A DNA stretch of 64,000 nucleotides from Caprella mutica. Lineage: Eukaryota > Arthropoda > Malacostraca > Amphipoda > Caprellidae. The stretch covers positions 62,001-126,000 of the forward strand of contig CANNZV010001597.1 in the NCBI GenBank assembly GCA_947561585.1, read 5' to 3'. Under the pieces are notes generated by a model that worked only from the letters and a program-made list of their open reading frames with translations, was not told where the DNA came from and ran no database searches. This document shows, piece after piece, positions 41,634-54,064 of this stretch. Numbering within the stretch: position 1 is the stretch's first letter; every line of letters begins with the position of its first letter. Position numbers and translations under genes: made by a program.

Positions 41634-44600
41634 CTGAAAATAAACAACTTGCGTCAACTTTAAGTTGTTAAATTTATCTGGTTTCAACCTCATCTAATAA
41701 ATAAAATGTAAAGGACTTTGGAGAAGCAGTCAAAAAGAAATGTGGCAACTATATTGATGTCAAAAAAACTAAATTGAGACTCTGACACGAAAAGTGGCTA
41801 CTGGAACAAAATAAAAATGATCATGAAAAGAAAATAATTAAAAGCTTTTTTCATATTTTGCAACATTTTTAGAAAAAAAATCCATCACTAGAAGTGGTGA
41901 TTAAAGTTAGGAATATTATTGTGTCACTTGCTTCCCATTTTATGTTTTAAATTATTTGAAAAAAAAATATGATATGGAAAAAAAGACGATGAAAGTACAC
42001 ATGTAATCCCATGAATTAGGGAATTGAACCTTTCTCTTAAATTGAGTAGAAAAAAAAAATATATATACATGATTAATTTAAAACAATTACATGGTTAATG
42101 AAATCAATTGAATTAAAATAAACTTCCTTTTTTATATACAAGTTGATAACATTGGAACTGAGAAACCTATTACAAAAATCAAAATAGAAACTATAGCTAA
42201 AGTTAAAAAAAAAAATGTTCATTCTATATTATAGAGGCCTACTAAACTTTTACTCTTTTAATAGTGGAACCTATAGAGATTACTTTAGAAAAACCATTTC
42301 ATTAAATTATTGATTTGACCACTTTTGACACCAACTTTCTGATGAATTTTGTACTGCACGTTAAATTTCCTTAAATAGAAAGGAAGTTGGAAATATTTTT
42401 GATTTTCAACATTACAGTCTATGATAATAATTTGATAAGTACCTAGCTACCTAGCTAATATCACCATAAAGTTACCAACACATTGATCTTGAAACCACTA
42501 GAGTAGCTACCTACCATCATACTCATAATTTAGTAGAGGATTAACGTCTGCTTCAGCCATAACGCTGACGTCAAAAGAAAATTAAATATAAAGGACTAGA
42601 AGAAGCAGCCAGAAAGGAAAATGGCTCCATGAACAAAGTCACCTACCGCTGTCGGTGACAAGCTCATGGATGCAGAAAAGCTACTCCATGAATGCAGTCA
42701 CTTACTAAGGAATATGACAAAAAGGGACACAAGCACCAGTGGCTGCACTCACGGATGGAAGAGGAAAATGAAGAGGTGATAGTAAATAAAGCCTAGTTGA
42801 AGTGCATAACTCTAGCGTTATCCTCTAAAACTGCAGATAGGGTTAAAAAAATAATTAAAATTAAAAAAGACAATACATAATACAAATTACAACAGTTCAC
42901 TGCCCAAGGGACGCTACCCCCCTTCTCTTCACCACAGACAGCTTTAGGATAGAGCCACTGGTAGATATTATTCATGAGCTCGTAAGAAATATCCTCTTCA
43001 ACAAATATACACTACTATTTCTTTTATATGTGTATTTAATGAACCACATAAGGTACACTGTATGATGGGCTAAAATTTAGACAGTACAGATAGACTCTTT
43101 ACCCTATTTGATGGCAATATACATGGTAGGTAGTTTAAATTTGATAAAGACAAACAGAAAGGCACAACAAACATCAACAGGAGCATTCACCGTGGTTCAG
43201 GCATCGGTTTGACAGGCGGTGGCGGTGTGGACTGGTAATAGGCAAGAGGCATGGGTAGAGATGGGTTGTGCGGTGCGTTCTGCGGCATCATTTGAAGGCT
43301 GTGGTTTGAGTATGGTGCAGCCGTATGAGGGTTGTTATTGCTCATTGAAGGGTGATTATTGGTTGAATATGGAGCTGGAAGATGAGGATTGCCAAATTGC
43401 TGGTTGTTGGTTGCAAAAGGAGTGGGACCGATGTGGTTGCCGCTTTGGTGACTGGAGACAAATGGAGGAGAACCGACAGGGTTGTTCACATGGTGGCCAG
43501 TTGGAGCAAAAGGACCGTGTAGGTTGCCAGAGGGATGCCCCCTCAGGGAGAATGCAGTGGGTATGGACTGTTGCTGGGGGTTTTTACACACCTGCCTATT
43601 ACTAGCCTGCTCGTTATTACTCATCAGGGAAATCCTCTCGTCAAATCGCTGTTTTATCGTCTCAAACTCCTGCATCGTAAAGTTTTGGAAGGCATTTTGG
43701 GGCTGGAAAGCAGAATTTTCAGGTCTGATTTGGTGAGACTGTTGAGGCATGTTTGGTCTGAAAGGCTGCCGGGTAGCTTTCAGTGGTTGGTTGGGGGTCC
43801 AGAGTTTCTGGTGGGGTCCTTGGAATCTAATGTTTTGGAACTGCTTTGCGAGTTGTGGTGGTCCGTAAGCTTCGTCTGAATTCTTAGGTTTGACGGATTT
43901 CTGTTCTACTGTTGGAGTCTGTTGGGACGGACCTTCAGAGGACGAAGCAGGACTGACTAGAGGAGGACTACTCTGCTTCTTATTCTTGTTTTTTATCTGA
44001 AAATTAAGAGAATTGAAATAAGGAATGTAACCAATGACAATAAATTTAAATAAATTAGAAAAGGTTAGGTAGATCTAGCAGCTGTTGCATAATAGTGACC
44101 ACTATTTAGCTAGCTAGCTAATAGGAATTGAAGTTGATCCTTAACAATATTCAAAGCCATCATGTTAACTACATGCAGTAATATTAAAAACCCTTAGCTA
44201 GCCATTATTTTCTCTTAAGGTACGTTTTGCATGCAACGACAATTACGATCATCGCTCAGCAATGATCACCCAGCAAGTAGGAATGCATTAGTCTAATGCT
44301 TTGTGAGAATCGCTGGTTGCAAAACAGCCGAATAGGATAGCATTGAACTAGTGTTCAGTGATAGTAGCTGGGCGATGGTCACTGAGCAATGATCACAAAT
44401 CACAATAATCGCTGCATGCAAAACGTGTCTTTATTTATTGGTTGCGTTTTGGCAAAATACTATCAATTGGACTTCAAATTTAAAGCTAGCTTCTATGACA
44501 AATTTATGTCTAGAAAAAGCTCAAATGATAGAAGTATAATTAGCTTACTATTATTAACACTCTTTGCTCTTATAACTAGGTAGCTACCTTAGCTTTAGGA

Positions 44601-46074
44601 GGGTCCTTTTCTTTCTTGACTTTCTCTGACACATCTTCCTTCTTCTCATCAGAGGTGTCTGTAGCAGCCCCGGCTACTGCTTTGGAGTCATCATCTTTAG
44701 GCTCAGCTGTTCCCAAAATTCGGATACGGGCAGCGTTGTATTCCGCTTGGCGCTGAGTATGAAAAGATTGGTACACAAAATAAAAATGTAATTCAACAGA
44801 AAACTGGAAAAAATGACACCTAATGTGTCACATGTAATCAGGATTGAGTTAAGAATTTAACAGAACCAGATCAAGGATTTTGAAAGACAACTAGCATATT
44901 CTCTTTGAACATTAAAAATGTATTTTGCAAAAAATAACCTTTAGAACAAAAGAGTAGGGTTATTTGTAAATTATAGGAGAGTTCCACATCTTCAATTGAT
45001 GAAAAAGTTTAGCTAAAACAATTATAATTAAACTTTCACTTAGATTTGTATTCATGATGGACACCAAGAAAAATAAATTATATAATTTTCCTTACATGAT
45101 CAAAGATCTGGAACTGTCCAGTAACTCGAAACTTACCCTACCTGACACGTGGCACCAAAAGGTTAATATATACTTCATATATTTAAACCTGAATAAACAG
45201 CAGGGAATTTTCAGATCTGATGAATCAAATAGCTATACCATTGAATGAAAATATATACCATTGAATGAAAATATACACCATTGAATGAAAATATATACCA
45301 TTGAATGAAAATATATACCATTGAATGAAAATATATACCATTGAATGAAAATATATACCATTGAATGAAAATATATACCATTGAATGAAAATATACACCA
45401 TTGAATGAAAATATACACCATTGAATGAAAATATATACCATTGAATGAAAATATATACCATTAAATGAAAATATATACCATTGAATGAAAATATATACCA
45501 TTGAATGAAAATATATACCATTGAATGAAAATATACACCATTAAATGAAAATATATACCATTGAATGAAAATATATACCATTGAATGAAAATATATACCA
45601 TTAAATGAAAATATACACCATTGAATGAAAATATATACCATTGAATGAAAATATACACCATTGAATGAAAATATATACCATTGAATGAAAATATACACCA
45701 TTGAATGAAAATATATACCATTGAATGAAAATATTCCTATGGGCAATATTAAGAAGTGTCTATAAATATCAATAAAATGTTATCTATAGATAATCTCTAC
45801 TTTATACAATCAATGTATTGTTACAGCTTTAGGTTGCCACAATTTTAATAAAATAATGCTCTCAATTCCCAGAATTTGTTATTAATTGGTTAGTAGTAGG
45901 ATTCAGGTAGTTTTCTTTTACAATTTAACAACTCACTTGTTCCAGAGTCTTAATTGGGGCAGCATTCTTAGATTCCTTGGCAGAATTCTCATGCAGTTTA
46001 TCATTGGAAGGCCTCTTCATTATTGATATCTTCAGAGACTCGGAAGACTTTTTGGTCTCTGTTGTATTCACCAT
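41474..46074 (-). CDS. SUZ-domain protein (SZRD1/R3HDM-like)
   Basis: Exons on the minus strand: 46074-45937, 44752-44588, 43996-43187 or 43191, and probably 41633-41474. The start ATG is in a strong context (CAAGATGG). The N-terminal SUZ-like block is LKISIMKRPS, then KTLEQRQAEYNAARIRILGT joined across intron 1, as in SZRD1 and R3H-SUZ proteins; SUZ domains bind RNA. An acidic/Lys segment and a long Gln/Asn/Pro-rich low-complexity tail follow. No R3H domain is visible. The third exon can end at TGA (370 aa) or splice at CCACG|GTGAAT into the last exon in matching phase (422 aa). I recognise the domain, not the exact orthologue. Confidence 0.8.
42535..42975 (-). mobile_element. dispersed element Y, copy 3 (longest)
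   Basis: The reverse complement matches 24380-24640 and 31730-32115. Landmarks are CTGCAGTTTTAGAGGATAAC, GTGGCTGCACTCACGGATGG, AAGCAGCCAGAAAGGAAAAT and a TGACGTCA at 42566-42573. The 60-aa open frame inside (42793-42975) is part of the repeat. Confidence 0.75.
43035..43040 (-). terminator. possible poly(A) signal for the short SUZ isoform
   Basis: ATTAAA on the minus strand about 150 nt past the TGA at 43187. A common variant signal; weak evidence. Confidence 0.3.
43187..43996 (-). CDS. SUZ-protein coding exon 3 (Q/N/P-rich)
   Basis: Acceptor AATTTTCAG. It encodes IKNKNKKQSSPPLVSPASSS, then a Gln/Asn/His/Pro-rich region ending PPPPVKPMPEPR and TGA at 43187. A GTGAAT donor overlaps the stop codon (exon end 43191). 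Confidence 0.8.
   Translation of the reverse strand: MKNKNKKQSSPPLVSPASSSEGPSQQTPTVEQKSVKPKNSDEAYGPPQLAKQFQNIRFQGPHQKLWTPNQPLKATRQPFRPNMPQQSHQIRPENSAFQPQNAFQNFTMQEFETIKQRFDERISLMSNNEQASNRQVCKNPQQQSIPTAFSLRGHPSGNLHGPFAPTGHHVNNPVGSPPFVSSHQSGNHIGPTPFATNNQQFGNPHLPAPYSTNNHPSMSNNNPHTAAPYSNHSLQMMPQNAPHNPSLPMPLAYYQSTPPPPVKPMPEPR
44219..44431. mobile_element. TIR element (MITE) in SUZ-gene intron 2
   Basis: GGTACGTTTTGCATGCAACG on the left pairs with CGCTGCATGCAAAACGTGTC on the right. Internal motifs CTCAGCAATGATCACCCAGC and GAGCAATGATCAC are also inverted. I cannot see a clear target duplication. Unknown superfamily. Confidence 0.75.
44588..44752 (-). CDS. SUZ-protein coding exon 2
   Basis: Acceptor TTTTCATACTCAG. 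It encodes RQAEYNAARIRILGTAEPKD and a Lys/Glu/Asp-rich run; 55 codons, phase 0 at both ends. The donor AAG|GTAGCT is weak, and the frame runs only three more codons to a stop if it is not used. Confidence 0.78.
44957..45138. mobile_element. MITE, family M, in SUZ-gene intron 1
   Basis: TA|GGGTTATTTGTAAATTATA to CCAGTAACTCGAAACTTACCC|TA, 182 bp. Confidence 0.75.
45235..45734. repeat. minisatellite, 20-bp unit, 25 copies
   Basis: Unit CCATTGAATGAAAATATATA, with TATACA and TTAAATG variants. Intronic to the SUZ gene. Confidence 0.97.
45937..46074 (-). CDS. SUZ-protein coding exon 1
   Basis: Starts MVNTTETKK and contains ISIMKRPS; 46 codons; donor GAACAA|GTGAGTTG, phase 0. Confidence 0.82.
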
Positions 46075-46261
46075 CTTGATGTGTTTATTTAGAAGAGATT
46101 AATTAAATTGCACTATACTCTGGAAGTAATTAGTTTAGTTTTAAATTAGAGTGAAAATAGAAGCTCCAACTTTTCTAAAGAATCAATGTTTAGAGTGTGA
46201 CTCAAGAGTATGTCAGTTGAAGTCAATTAATTGGCTTACATTTAAAATGGTCAAAACTCAG

Positions 46262-46290
46262 GTATACAGGGTGGCGCAAAAAAAAAGGAA
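46262..46290. mobile_element. possible transposon end (ACAGGGTGGCGCAAAAA)
   Basis: TACAGGGTGGCGCAAA resembles the 5' ends of several insect DNA transposons and short elements. I found no matching inverted end. The following AT-rich DNA to 47190 has no supported gene. Confidence 0.3.
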
Positions 46291-47189
46291 ACCCATTTTT
46301 AAATTAGTATATTTTACAAACGAATAAAGCTAGAAATTTTCTAAAATCACAGTTTTATTTGTATAGTTTTTCTGCATTTTTGAAAATGAAAAAAATCTAT
46401 TTTTCATTTAATTAATGTTTTGTTTATAAACTCTATCATTCATGGAAATACTTCTTCATCACCAATCACGATGTCTTCTCTAAAACGAGCATTTCTTTGC
46501 AGAAACAAGCTTGAAAAATTTAGACTGCCGTAAATCAGTTCTAAAGAGTTTGAGCATTACATGCTTCTTGAAAGGATGATAATGCGCATTGTGTTTACCA
46601 ATTCAGTAAATGTGTCTTTATTGATGTCTAATTCATTCCTTCTGATTGATATGTTTGAATTCTCAATCAATTGTTCATAAATAAGATTAATGTTTTAATG
46701 TGTTCATTCTGTTTTCCTGCAACCTAATCGCTTTTTGTTCAAAATAAAGTTGTTTCTTCTGTTTTGAACTTATTAACTTTCCTGAAAGCTATGTTCAAAA
46801 TGAGGTTGAACCTGTTTAAAGCTTTCAGTGTTTAAATAACTTGTCACAACAAAAACTGTTCTTTTGAAAGCTGCATTTTGAGGGTTTCGAATAGGAGATA
46901 CAAATTAATGCTAAACTGATTTTTATTAGAGATATCAATTTTATATCAAACATCAATTCTCAAATGATTATTAGGCTTTCAATTGTTTTTCATTTGTTAT
47001 AGGAATTAATATGATTTAATGTGTTTAGATCCTGGAACATCCATATGAAAGGAATTATACCTATTGTGATTTCTAACATATATTTTGTTCTTGCTGCAGG
47101 ATTTTAATTTTTGTCTTAACTTTAACTTCTCAACTTTCTCCTCATAAGTCATAATTTCAAATTCATAAATCATCCAAAATATAAGGCGC

Positions 47190-48440
47190 AATTTTCTCCC
47201 CTTTAATATAATATTCTGGCAAAGTTGGTGGATTTTTAGCTATTTATTCATATGTTACCATAAATTTTTGGTACAAAAATTGGAAAAATGCCAGTCTTCA
47301 GAAACTGGTAAAGTGTTCGTAGAGATCTCTTATTCTATTTGTAGCAAAATTAATGTGAATATAGGAATTAATTCAGAAGTGTTCATAGCAAAATTAATGT
47401 AAATATAGAAATTAATTAAAATTGTTCGGAAAGAATATCCCAAATATCTCCCATATTCTGCAGACTGGGGAAAATGTTGGTGGATTACCAGTCACATTTT
47501 TAAACATTTTCAGTGCAAACAATCATTAATTTCCTCTTATATTTACATATATTTTACTCCAGTCTGTATTTCGTGGTAAATTCCACCGACATGTCAGTGG
47601 AATTTTTTCCCTTTGAAAATAATATTCTGGCAAAGTCGGTGGATTTTTAGCTATTTATTCCTAAATTACAATTAATTTTCGGTGGTTAAAGTGAAAAAAT
47701 GTTGGTGGATCAGCCAAATACCCAGTCTGCAGAATGTGTCTCTTCTCCCGCAGTGATTTCAATTTGAGAGACAGTTACTCTCTGACCCTCAGTAGCAGAT
47801 TCAGAATCTCCCGCAGCTAAATTAATGGTAACATAGGAATTAGGTAATTCAAAATCTCCCGCAGCTAAATTAATGGTAACATAGGAATTAATTCAAGATC
47901 TCCCACAGAGATCACCAATTTCTAAAAATTCAATCAAAAACAAATACGTTAGTGAATTTTTTCAACTTTTACTTTTTGAACAAGTCTGTGGAGTGTGGGT
48001 TTTAGCCAGTCTGCAGAATATGTGAGATATTTGGGATATTCTCTCCGAACAATTTTGAATTAATTCCTATATTTATTATTTACATTAATTTTGCTACGAA
48101 CACTTCTGAATTAATCTCTATATTTACATTAATTTTGCTACAAACGGAATAAGAGATCTCTACGAACACTTTACCAGTTTCTGCCCAGTTTGAAAAGTAC
48201 AGCAGGATTTGTGGATTAATCCTGCGCCCAAGTCAGGCAAGTCCTATTTAATTCATATCTTCCCATGTTATTTGCCAGTCTGTATTTCATGGTAAATTCC
48301 ACCGACATGTCGGTGGAATTTTTCCCCATTGAAAATAATATTTTGGCAAAGTCGGTGGATTTCTAGCTATTTATTCCTATGTTACCATTAATTTTCGGTG
48401 GAAAAATTGGTAAAATGTTGGTGGATCAGCCAAATTATTG
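47190..48440. repeat. nested inverted and direct repeats (foldback cluster)
   Basis: Arms of about 155 bp are inverted: 47313-47470 (GTGTTCGTAGAGATCTCTTA onward) and 48000-48172 (ending AAGAGATCTCTACGAACAC). A 160-bp direct repeat containing CCACCGACATGTCGGTGG occurs at 47562-47720 and 48278-48436, with a third partial copy at 47190-47294 (GGTGGATTTTTAGCTATTTA). Probably transposons nested in each other. The short open frame at 48379-48690 lies in this repeat. Confidence 0.75.
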
Positions 48441-48789
48441 GAAATTTATGGTGGATTTTTTCAGCTTTTTCAAAAAGTCAGTGGAATTTTGTGCACCAAA
48501 TACAGACTGGGTTATTTGCTGCGCAACCTGCGCCCAAATCCCAATTTATGTAAAACATCCTGGATCTGATCATCTGAGGAGACCTTCTTTTCAAACTGGG
48601 TTTCTGCAGGCTGGAGTTTTAGTGCACCAAATACAGACTGGATCTTTGGCAACATGGATACACTTTGCAGACAAGCCAAAATTAAAATAGAGAATTTCGT
48701 GGAGAACAGCTGAGTTTCGGGCCACTGAGTGAGTGGCCCGAGTGCATTCTGGAATTTAGAAAATCTTCTACATTTTCCTACATTCAACT

Positions 48790-50000
48790 TAAAATGTAAA
48801 AATAAAACATCTCGACATATATCTATTTACTATTATTGCCCATGTTGATGTTTTAAAGTTCCTATGGACAAAGTTGCCAGTATATTATAATATTGGTGAC
48901 TTTTGAGGGGTTAAATAAGTTGGAAAACCTGTAAATAATAAGTAAAACAGTAAATCACTCCTAAAATAGTCTCAAGAGATACACATGCATAAGGCATGAA
49001 GCATAAGGATGTTTCCAAGTGTAAAATCTTCACTAGGAACTCAATTTTCAGATTTTCTCATTTAAAGTATCTTAAATGTGGCGACCTGGATTCATTCTCT
49101 CACTAAAATGGCGACTTTCCTGCCACACATTAAAACATGGATTATTGCATTTAATTATTCGTATTCTAGCCTTAACCTGGAAATGTTCCAGTCTCAAAAG
49201 CACTGAATGATTTTTTTTTTTTGAACACTTCCAAACTTATTGACCCAATGCTTCACAAGTTCACTTGTAACCACAACTTCAAACTATTACCAAGTTCTCT
49301 AAACAGCAACACACCCCCATATATATTGTTATAATTTATTAATCCTTTTATAGTTTGTTTGCATTGACGATAGGCACAAAGACTTGATAAAACTTACAGG
49401 CTGGCTATTAAATAAAGGCCGACCCTATCTTGGATTTATGATAAACTAAACACCGGAAAACTTATTAAGACCCAGTTGAATAAACTAGAGAAGTTACAAC
49501 TAGGGCAAACTTTCCAAGTACAAATATATAAAACTATATTTATTCTAATATAACCGAAAACGATACCATATACCTACTAAGAGATCAATATATATGTATG
49601 GATATTAGTAATTGGAATTTGAAGTAGATATTATGACGTCATAACGGCTAACTACGATAATGACTTTTTAACCATCCTTTTCGTGTCTAATATAATAACG
49701 TAATATTAGAGTATTTAATCGTGTAAGTAATTCTCAACAATACAGTGAAATCCTGAGTTACAAAGTATTAGTTCCTTCATAAGTCATAATTCAGTGCCAC
49801 TTTATATTTCGGTTGCACTGGATAGTTTCCTATGATTAAAATCTTCCCTACAATTAACAACAGTCTGTCGATTCGATGGAACAATCCATCGATTCGATAT
49901 TCCAGGCAATCGAAAAGAAATCGAATCGATATACATTGTTTATAGGGTTAGAAAACTATGGTCATTGAGGGATGACTAGTATGCAATACTTTCTATAATT
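48790..50000. other. AT-rich DNA, no feature seen
   Basis: No exon, array or TIR element that I can support. A TGACGTCA lies at 49634-49641. Confidence 0.35.
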
Positions 50001-50008
50001 TCCATTAT

Positions 50009-50745
50009 ACAGGGTGACCCATGAATTAAATAGTTAGAAGGATACTCGCACTAGACAGAAATACCGACAAAGAAAAAGAAGGTGACGTCACTTGGAATAC
50101 GATTACAAGGCTCTTGTATTGTTTACTTTGAGTCTGTAGCTCAATACTTGATTTCTGTAGCTTAATACTAGCTAGCATTACAGAATACAGCTATATATTA
50201 TCTACTTTTTTCTATACAGTTTTCTTTTTTTATTCATTTAGTTAATTTGTATTTATTATGAACGACAATATAAAGTTAGTGATCTATGATTTTCATTCAT
50301 TCCTTAATTGAAGAAATCCGTCGAAAAATATTAATTATATATATTTCGCCATATCAATTTTATCGTTATAAATAGTTCATATACCTACATTTTTATATTA
50401 GAAATTACTCTCTATTGTTCTTCAATTTCAATCATTGTTGGAGAATACACAATCGATTGTAGTCGACACAAATCCAATTATTATCGAATATCATCTGAGC
50501 TAAATTCAATAAATGATTTCAGTATTAGGTATAAATATAATTATATATTAACATTTACGATGCATTTAAGTTTCTATTTGACCAAGTAATCAAAAGTTAT
50601 TTCATGAAGATCTATAACCAAATATTTCCGATGCGAGTATCTGTATACCAGGTGACGTCATGAGTCGCTCGGGTGACGTCACACTTTCACGTCATTTTCA
50701 AGTGCGAGTATCCTTCTAACTATTTAATTCATGGGGTGACCCACA
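50009..50745. mobile_element. TIR element, about 735 bp, about 40-bp arms with CRE sites
   Basis: GGGTGACCCATGAATTAAAT then AGTTAGAAGGATACTCGCACT on the left, and its inverse on the right with a single extra base. Three exact TGACGTCA octamers lie just inside the arms (50083, 50653, 50674). Confidence 0.85.
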
Positions 50746-50937
50746 AAAAAATTTACCCAACTAAAAAATTTAACAACAGTATTCTTTCAATTATCATTTT
50801 GTTTGTTGAACCGTTCTCCATCCACAGTTAAATTTTCATAAAGTTTTAATCATGTATGTGAATATAACAACGACTTAATTGATTTGAAACCTAGAAATGA
50901 ATCTGTTTTTAGTAATGGCCAAAGACAAAGTATAGCT

Positions 50938-51110
50938 AGAAGGATAAAGTATCGAAAGACAAAGTATAGAAGGATAAAGTATCGAAAGACAAAGTATAGA
51001 AGGATAAAGTATCGAAAGACAAAGTATAGAAAGATATAGTAAAGAAAGACAAAATATAGAAAATGAAAGTATAGTAAGACAAAAATAGAAGGACATATAG
51101 CATAGAAAGA
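50938..51110. repeat. short array of 30-bp units, degrading rightwards
   Basis: Three good units of GATAAAGTATCGAAAGAC plus AAAGTATAGAAG, then variants. Inverted copies of the CTTTCGATACTTTGTC motif lie at 51978-52012, so the array and its inverse bracket the transposon at 51160-51830. Confidence 0.85.
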
Positions 51111-51159
51111 AAAATGTATGAAAAAGTTGAGGTCATGCCTCCCTAGCCTTGTTCAATGA

Positions 51160-51830
51160 GACAACATGAGCCCACCTACAATTGAGCCCGAAACAATTGG
51201 GCCCAGGGCAATAATTTGGGCCCCAAGACAATAATTTTTATGCCCAAGATAATTGAGCACATAGAAAAAAACTGCTACAATATTCTTCATTTTCAGTATT
51301 TGTACGTATAAATTAATTTTAAACGTAATCTTGCTCTCTAATCTTGCTCTAAATTAAAAATAGTAAGGTGACGATATTGAGTTGTGTTGTGCATCACTCG
51401 ATCTGTACCACCCTTCAATTACGTTAGTGGTACGAGGCAGATCTTCCATGACACGGTTGAAGAAACTCCACACACATGGTTTGAAAAGCGGATTTTGTCT
51501 CTTTCTTCTGAATAGCCTTCATATCGACGAAATAAACCTTAATGAAGCATTAAGTAAAAGTTAAATATTATGTTTGCAGTGTTCTTTTATAGAAATTCAA
51601 AATCTTTACTCTCAGAGTTGTAACCAAGTTCACTATTATCAGAGTCTATGGTATCAACTTAATTTGCTACGGTAATAACAAAGTAAAGCTTCTCTATAGT
51701 TTCTGCTGTAACCATTTTATTAATGTGATCAATAGAGGCCCTGGGCCCAAATTTATTCTGCTCAATTTTCGCCCAGTCCAATTGTTGGGACCCATGCAAT
51801 TGATTTGGGCCCAACTGTCGCTCAATGAAC
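51160..51830. mobile_element. TIR transposon, family A copy 2
   Basis: Ends TTCAATGAGACAACATGAGC and, inverted, TTCATTGAGCGACAGTTGGG, followed by GGGCCCAA motifs. The interior matches the reverse complement of the copy near 361-990. A 60-aa frame at 51382-51564 may be a transposase scrap; I do not recognise it. Confidence 0.65.
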
Positions 51831-52164
51831 AAAGTTCATACCTCAAGTTATGTTTAATTAATGTAATGTATGTTATTTTTAAAGAATGACTTCTCCGTTT
51901 GATCAATTTTTCATTCAATCAATTTTCTATTCGATTAATTCTCCATTATTATAAAATCAATCGAAATTTCCGATAGTTTGTCTTTCGATACTTTGTCTTT
52001 CGATACTTTGTCCTAGTACCATATTATAATGTTCTGCCAATCTATACAATTAATATTTATAAATTCTTATATTGAATTTATAAAAATTACAGTTCAGCAA
52101 GATCTTATAAAACTTCAGTAAATCAAATCAATTATATATAGAAAATAGTGTTCATGTTAATCTA

Positions 52165-52862
52165 GAGATGTTACAACATTGCCTCAATATTGTTACGACA
52201 TTGCCTCAATATTGTTACGATATTGCCCCAATATGGTTACGACATTGCCCCAATATGGTTACGACATTGCCCCAATATTGTTACAACATTGCCCAAATAT
52301 TGTTACAACATTGCCCCAATATTGTTACAACATTGCCTCAATATTTTTACAACATTGCCTCAATATTGTTACAACATTGCCTCAATATTGTTACAACATT
52401 GTCTCAATATTGTTATAACATTGCCTCAATATTGTTACAGCATTGCCTCAATATTGTTACAACATTGCCCTAATATTGTTACAACATTGCCTCAATATTG
52501 TTACAACATTGCCTCAATATTGTTACAACATTGTCTCAATATTGTTATAACATTGCCTCAATATTGTTACAACATTGCCTTAATATTGTTACAACAATGC
52601 CTCAATATTGTTACACCATTGCCTCAATATTGTTACAACATTGCCTCAATATTGTTATAACATTGCCTCAATAATGTTATAACATTGCCTCAATATTGTT
52701 ACAACATTGCCTCAATATTGTTATAACATTGCCTCAATAATGTTATAACATTGCCTCAATATTGTTACAACATTGCCCTAATATTGTTACAACATTGCCT
52801 CAATATTGTTACAATATTGCCTCAATATTGTTACAATATTGCCCTAATATTGCTACAACATC
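52165..52862. repeat. minisatellite, 22-bp unit, about 32 copies
   Basis: Unit ATATTGTTACAACATTGCCT plus CA, with many single-base variants. A remnant of the same array reappears at 53978-54065, on the far side of the next array and about 400 bp of unique DNA. Confidence 0.94.
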
Positions 52863-53575
52863 AATGCGCTGAAAGTAGGTATGAAGATATTGTTTCAATG
52901 CTCTAAAAGTAGGTATGAAAGTTATTGTTTCAATGCGCTGAAAGTAGGTATGAAAGTTATTGTTTCAATGCGCTGAAAGTAGGTATGAAAGTTATTGTTT
53001 CAATGCGCTGAAAGTAGGTATGAAAGTTATTGTTTCAATGCGCTGAAAGTAGGTATGAAAGTTATTGTTTCAATGCGCTGAAAGTAGGTATGAAAGTTAT
53101 TGTTTCAATGCGCTGAAAGTAGGTATGAAAGTTATTGTTTCAATGCGCTGAAAGTAGGTATGAAAGTTATTGTTTCAATGCGCTGAAAGTAGATATGAAA
53201 GTTATTGTTTCAATGCGCTGAAAGTAGGTATGAAAGTTATTGTTTCAATGCGCTGAAAGTAGGTATGAAAGTTATTGTTTCAATGCGCTGAAAGTAGGTA
53301 TGAAAGTTATTGTTTCAATGCGCTGAAAGTAGGTATGAAAGTTATTGTTTCAATGCGCTGAAAGTAGGTATGAAAGTTATTGTTTCAATGCGCTGAAAGT
53401 AGGTATGAAAGTTATTGTTTCAATGCGCTGAAAGTAGGTATGAAAGTTATTGTTTCAATGCGCTGAAAGTAGGTATGAAAGTTATTGTTTCAATGCGCTG
53501 AAAGTAGGTATGAAAGTTATTGTTTCAATGCGCTGAAAGTAGGTATGAAAGTTATTGTTTCAATGCGCTAAAAGA
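52862..53575. repeat. minisatellite, 35-bp unit, about 20 copies
   Basis: Unit CAATGCGCTGAAAGTAGGTA plus TGAAAGTTATTGTTT, almost invariant except at the two outer units. Contains AG|GTATGA. The homogeneity indicates recent expansion. Confidence 0.96.
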
Positions 53576-54064
53576 GGTCACAGTGATGAGCTAACTAGTT
53601 GCACAGAAAAGGAACAATATATGTGCGCACTGATATATAATAAAACTTAAAATTTATTAAATTTACCAGTTTTTTAATAATTGGACCTATTAATTAACAT
53701 TGGGGCGAAACTATCAGAAATTAGTCCCCTTTTTTTCTGTAAGAGTAACCCCTTAAATACGGTGAATGTAACGATGTTGTAACAAAGTGTTCAGTCAATG
53801 GCGGTTAGATCGTTTGTTTTGGATGGGAAAGTTAGGACTTGGGATTTTGAGAGCCAATCTTAATTTCTTATATTTTTGGCGATCATCAGTTTGATCGTAT
53901 ACAATTAAACAAAGAGTGTATAATAATTATATAACTTGTTATTAAATTTCAGGTAACAATGTATTATGTTTCTTGTGAAAACATTGCCCCACTATTGTTA
54001 CAACATCGCCCTAATATATATGTAGTTACAACATTGCTAAGATTTTTACAAAATTGCTAATATT

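Noticed and set aside
42793..42975. Small membrane-like protein of 60 aa on the minus strand
   Set aside because: The whole frame lies in dispersed element Y, with matching sequence at 24380-24540 and 31730-31810.
43219..43879. Plus-strand frames opposite the SUZ-protein exon
   Set aside because: They are the antisense of a Gln/Pro-rich coding exon whose minus-strand frame has proper splice sites.
45225..45746. 173-codon frame with YFHSMVYIFIQW repeats
   Set aside because: A 20-bp minisatellite in an intron, open in three frames at once.
48379..48787. Overlapping 91-103-codon frames on both strands
   Set aside because: They lie mainly in the nested foldback repeats and lack domains or splice support.
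52862..53575. CRISPR-like regular 35-bp repeats
   Set aside because: There are no unique spacers between units and no cas genes, and the context is a eukaryotic genome. It is a plain minisatellite.
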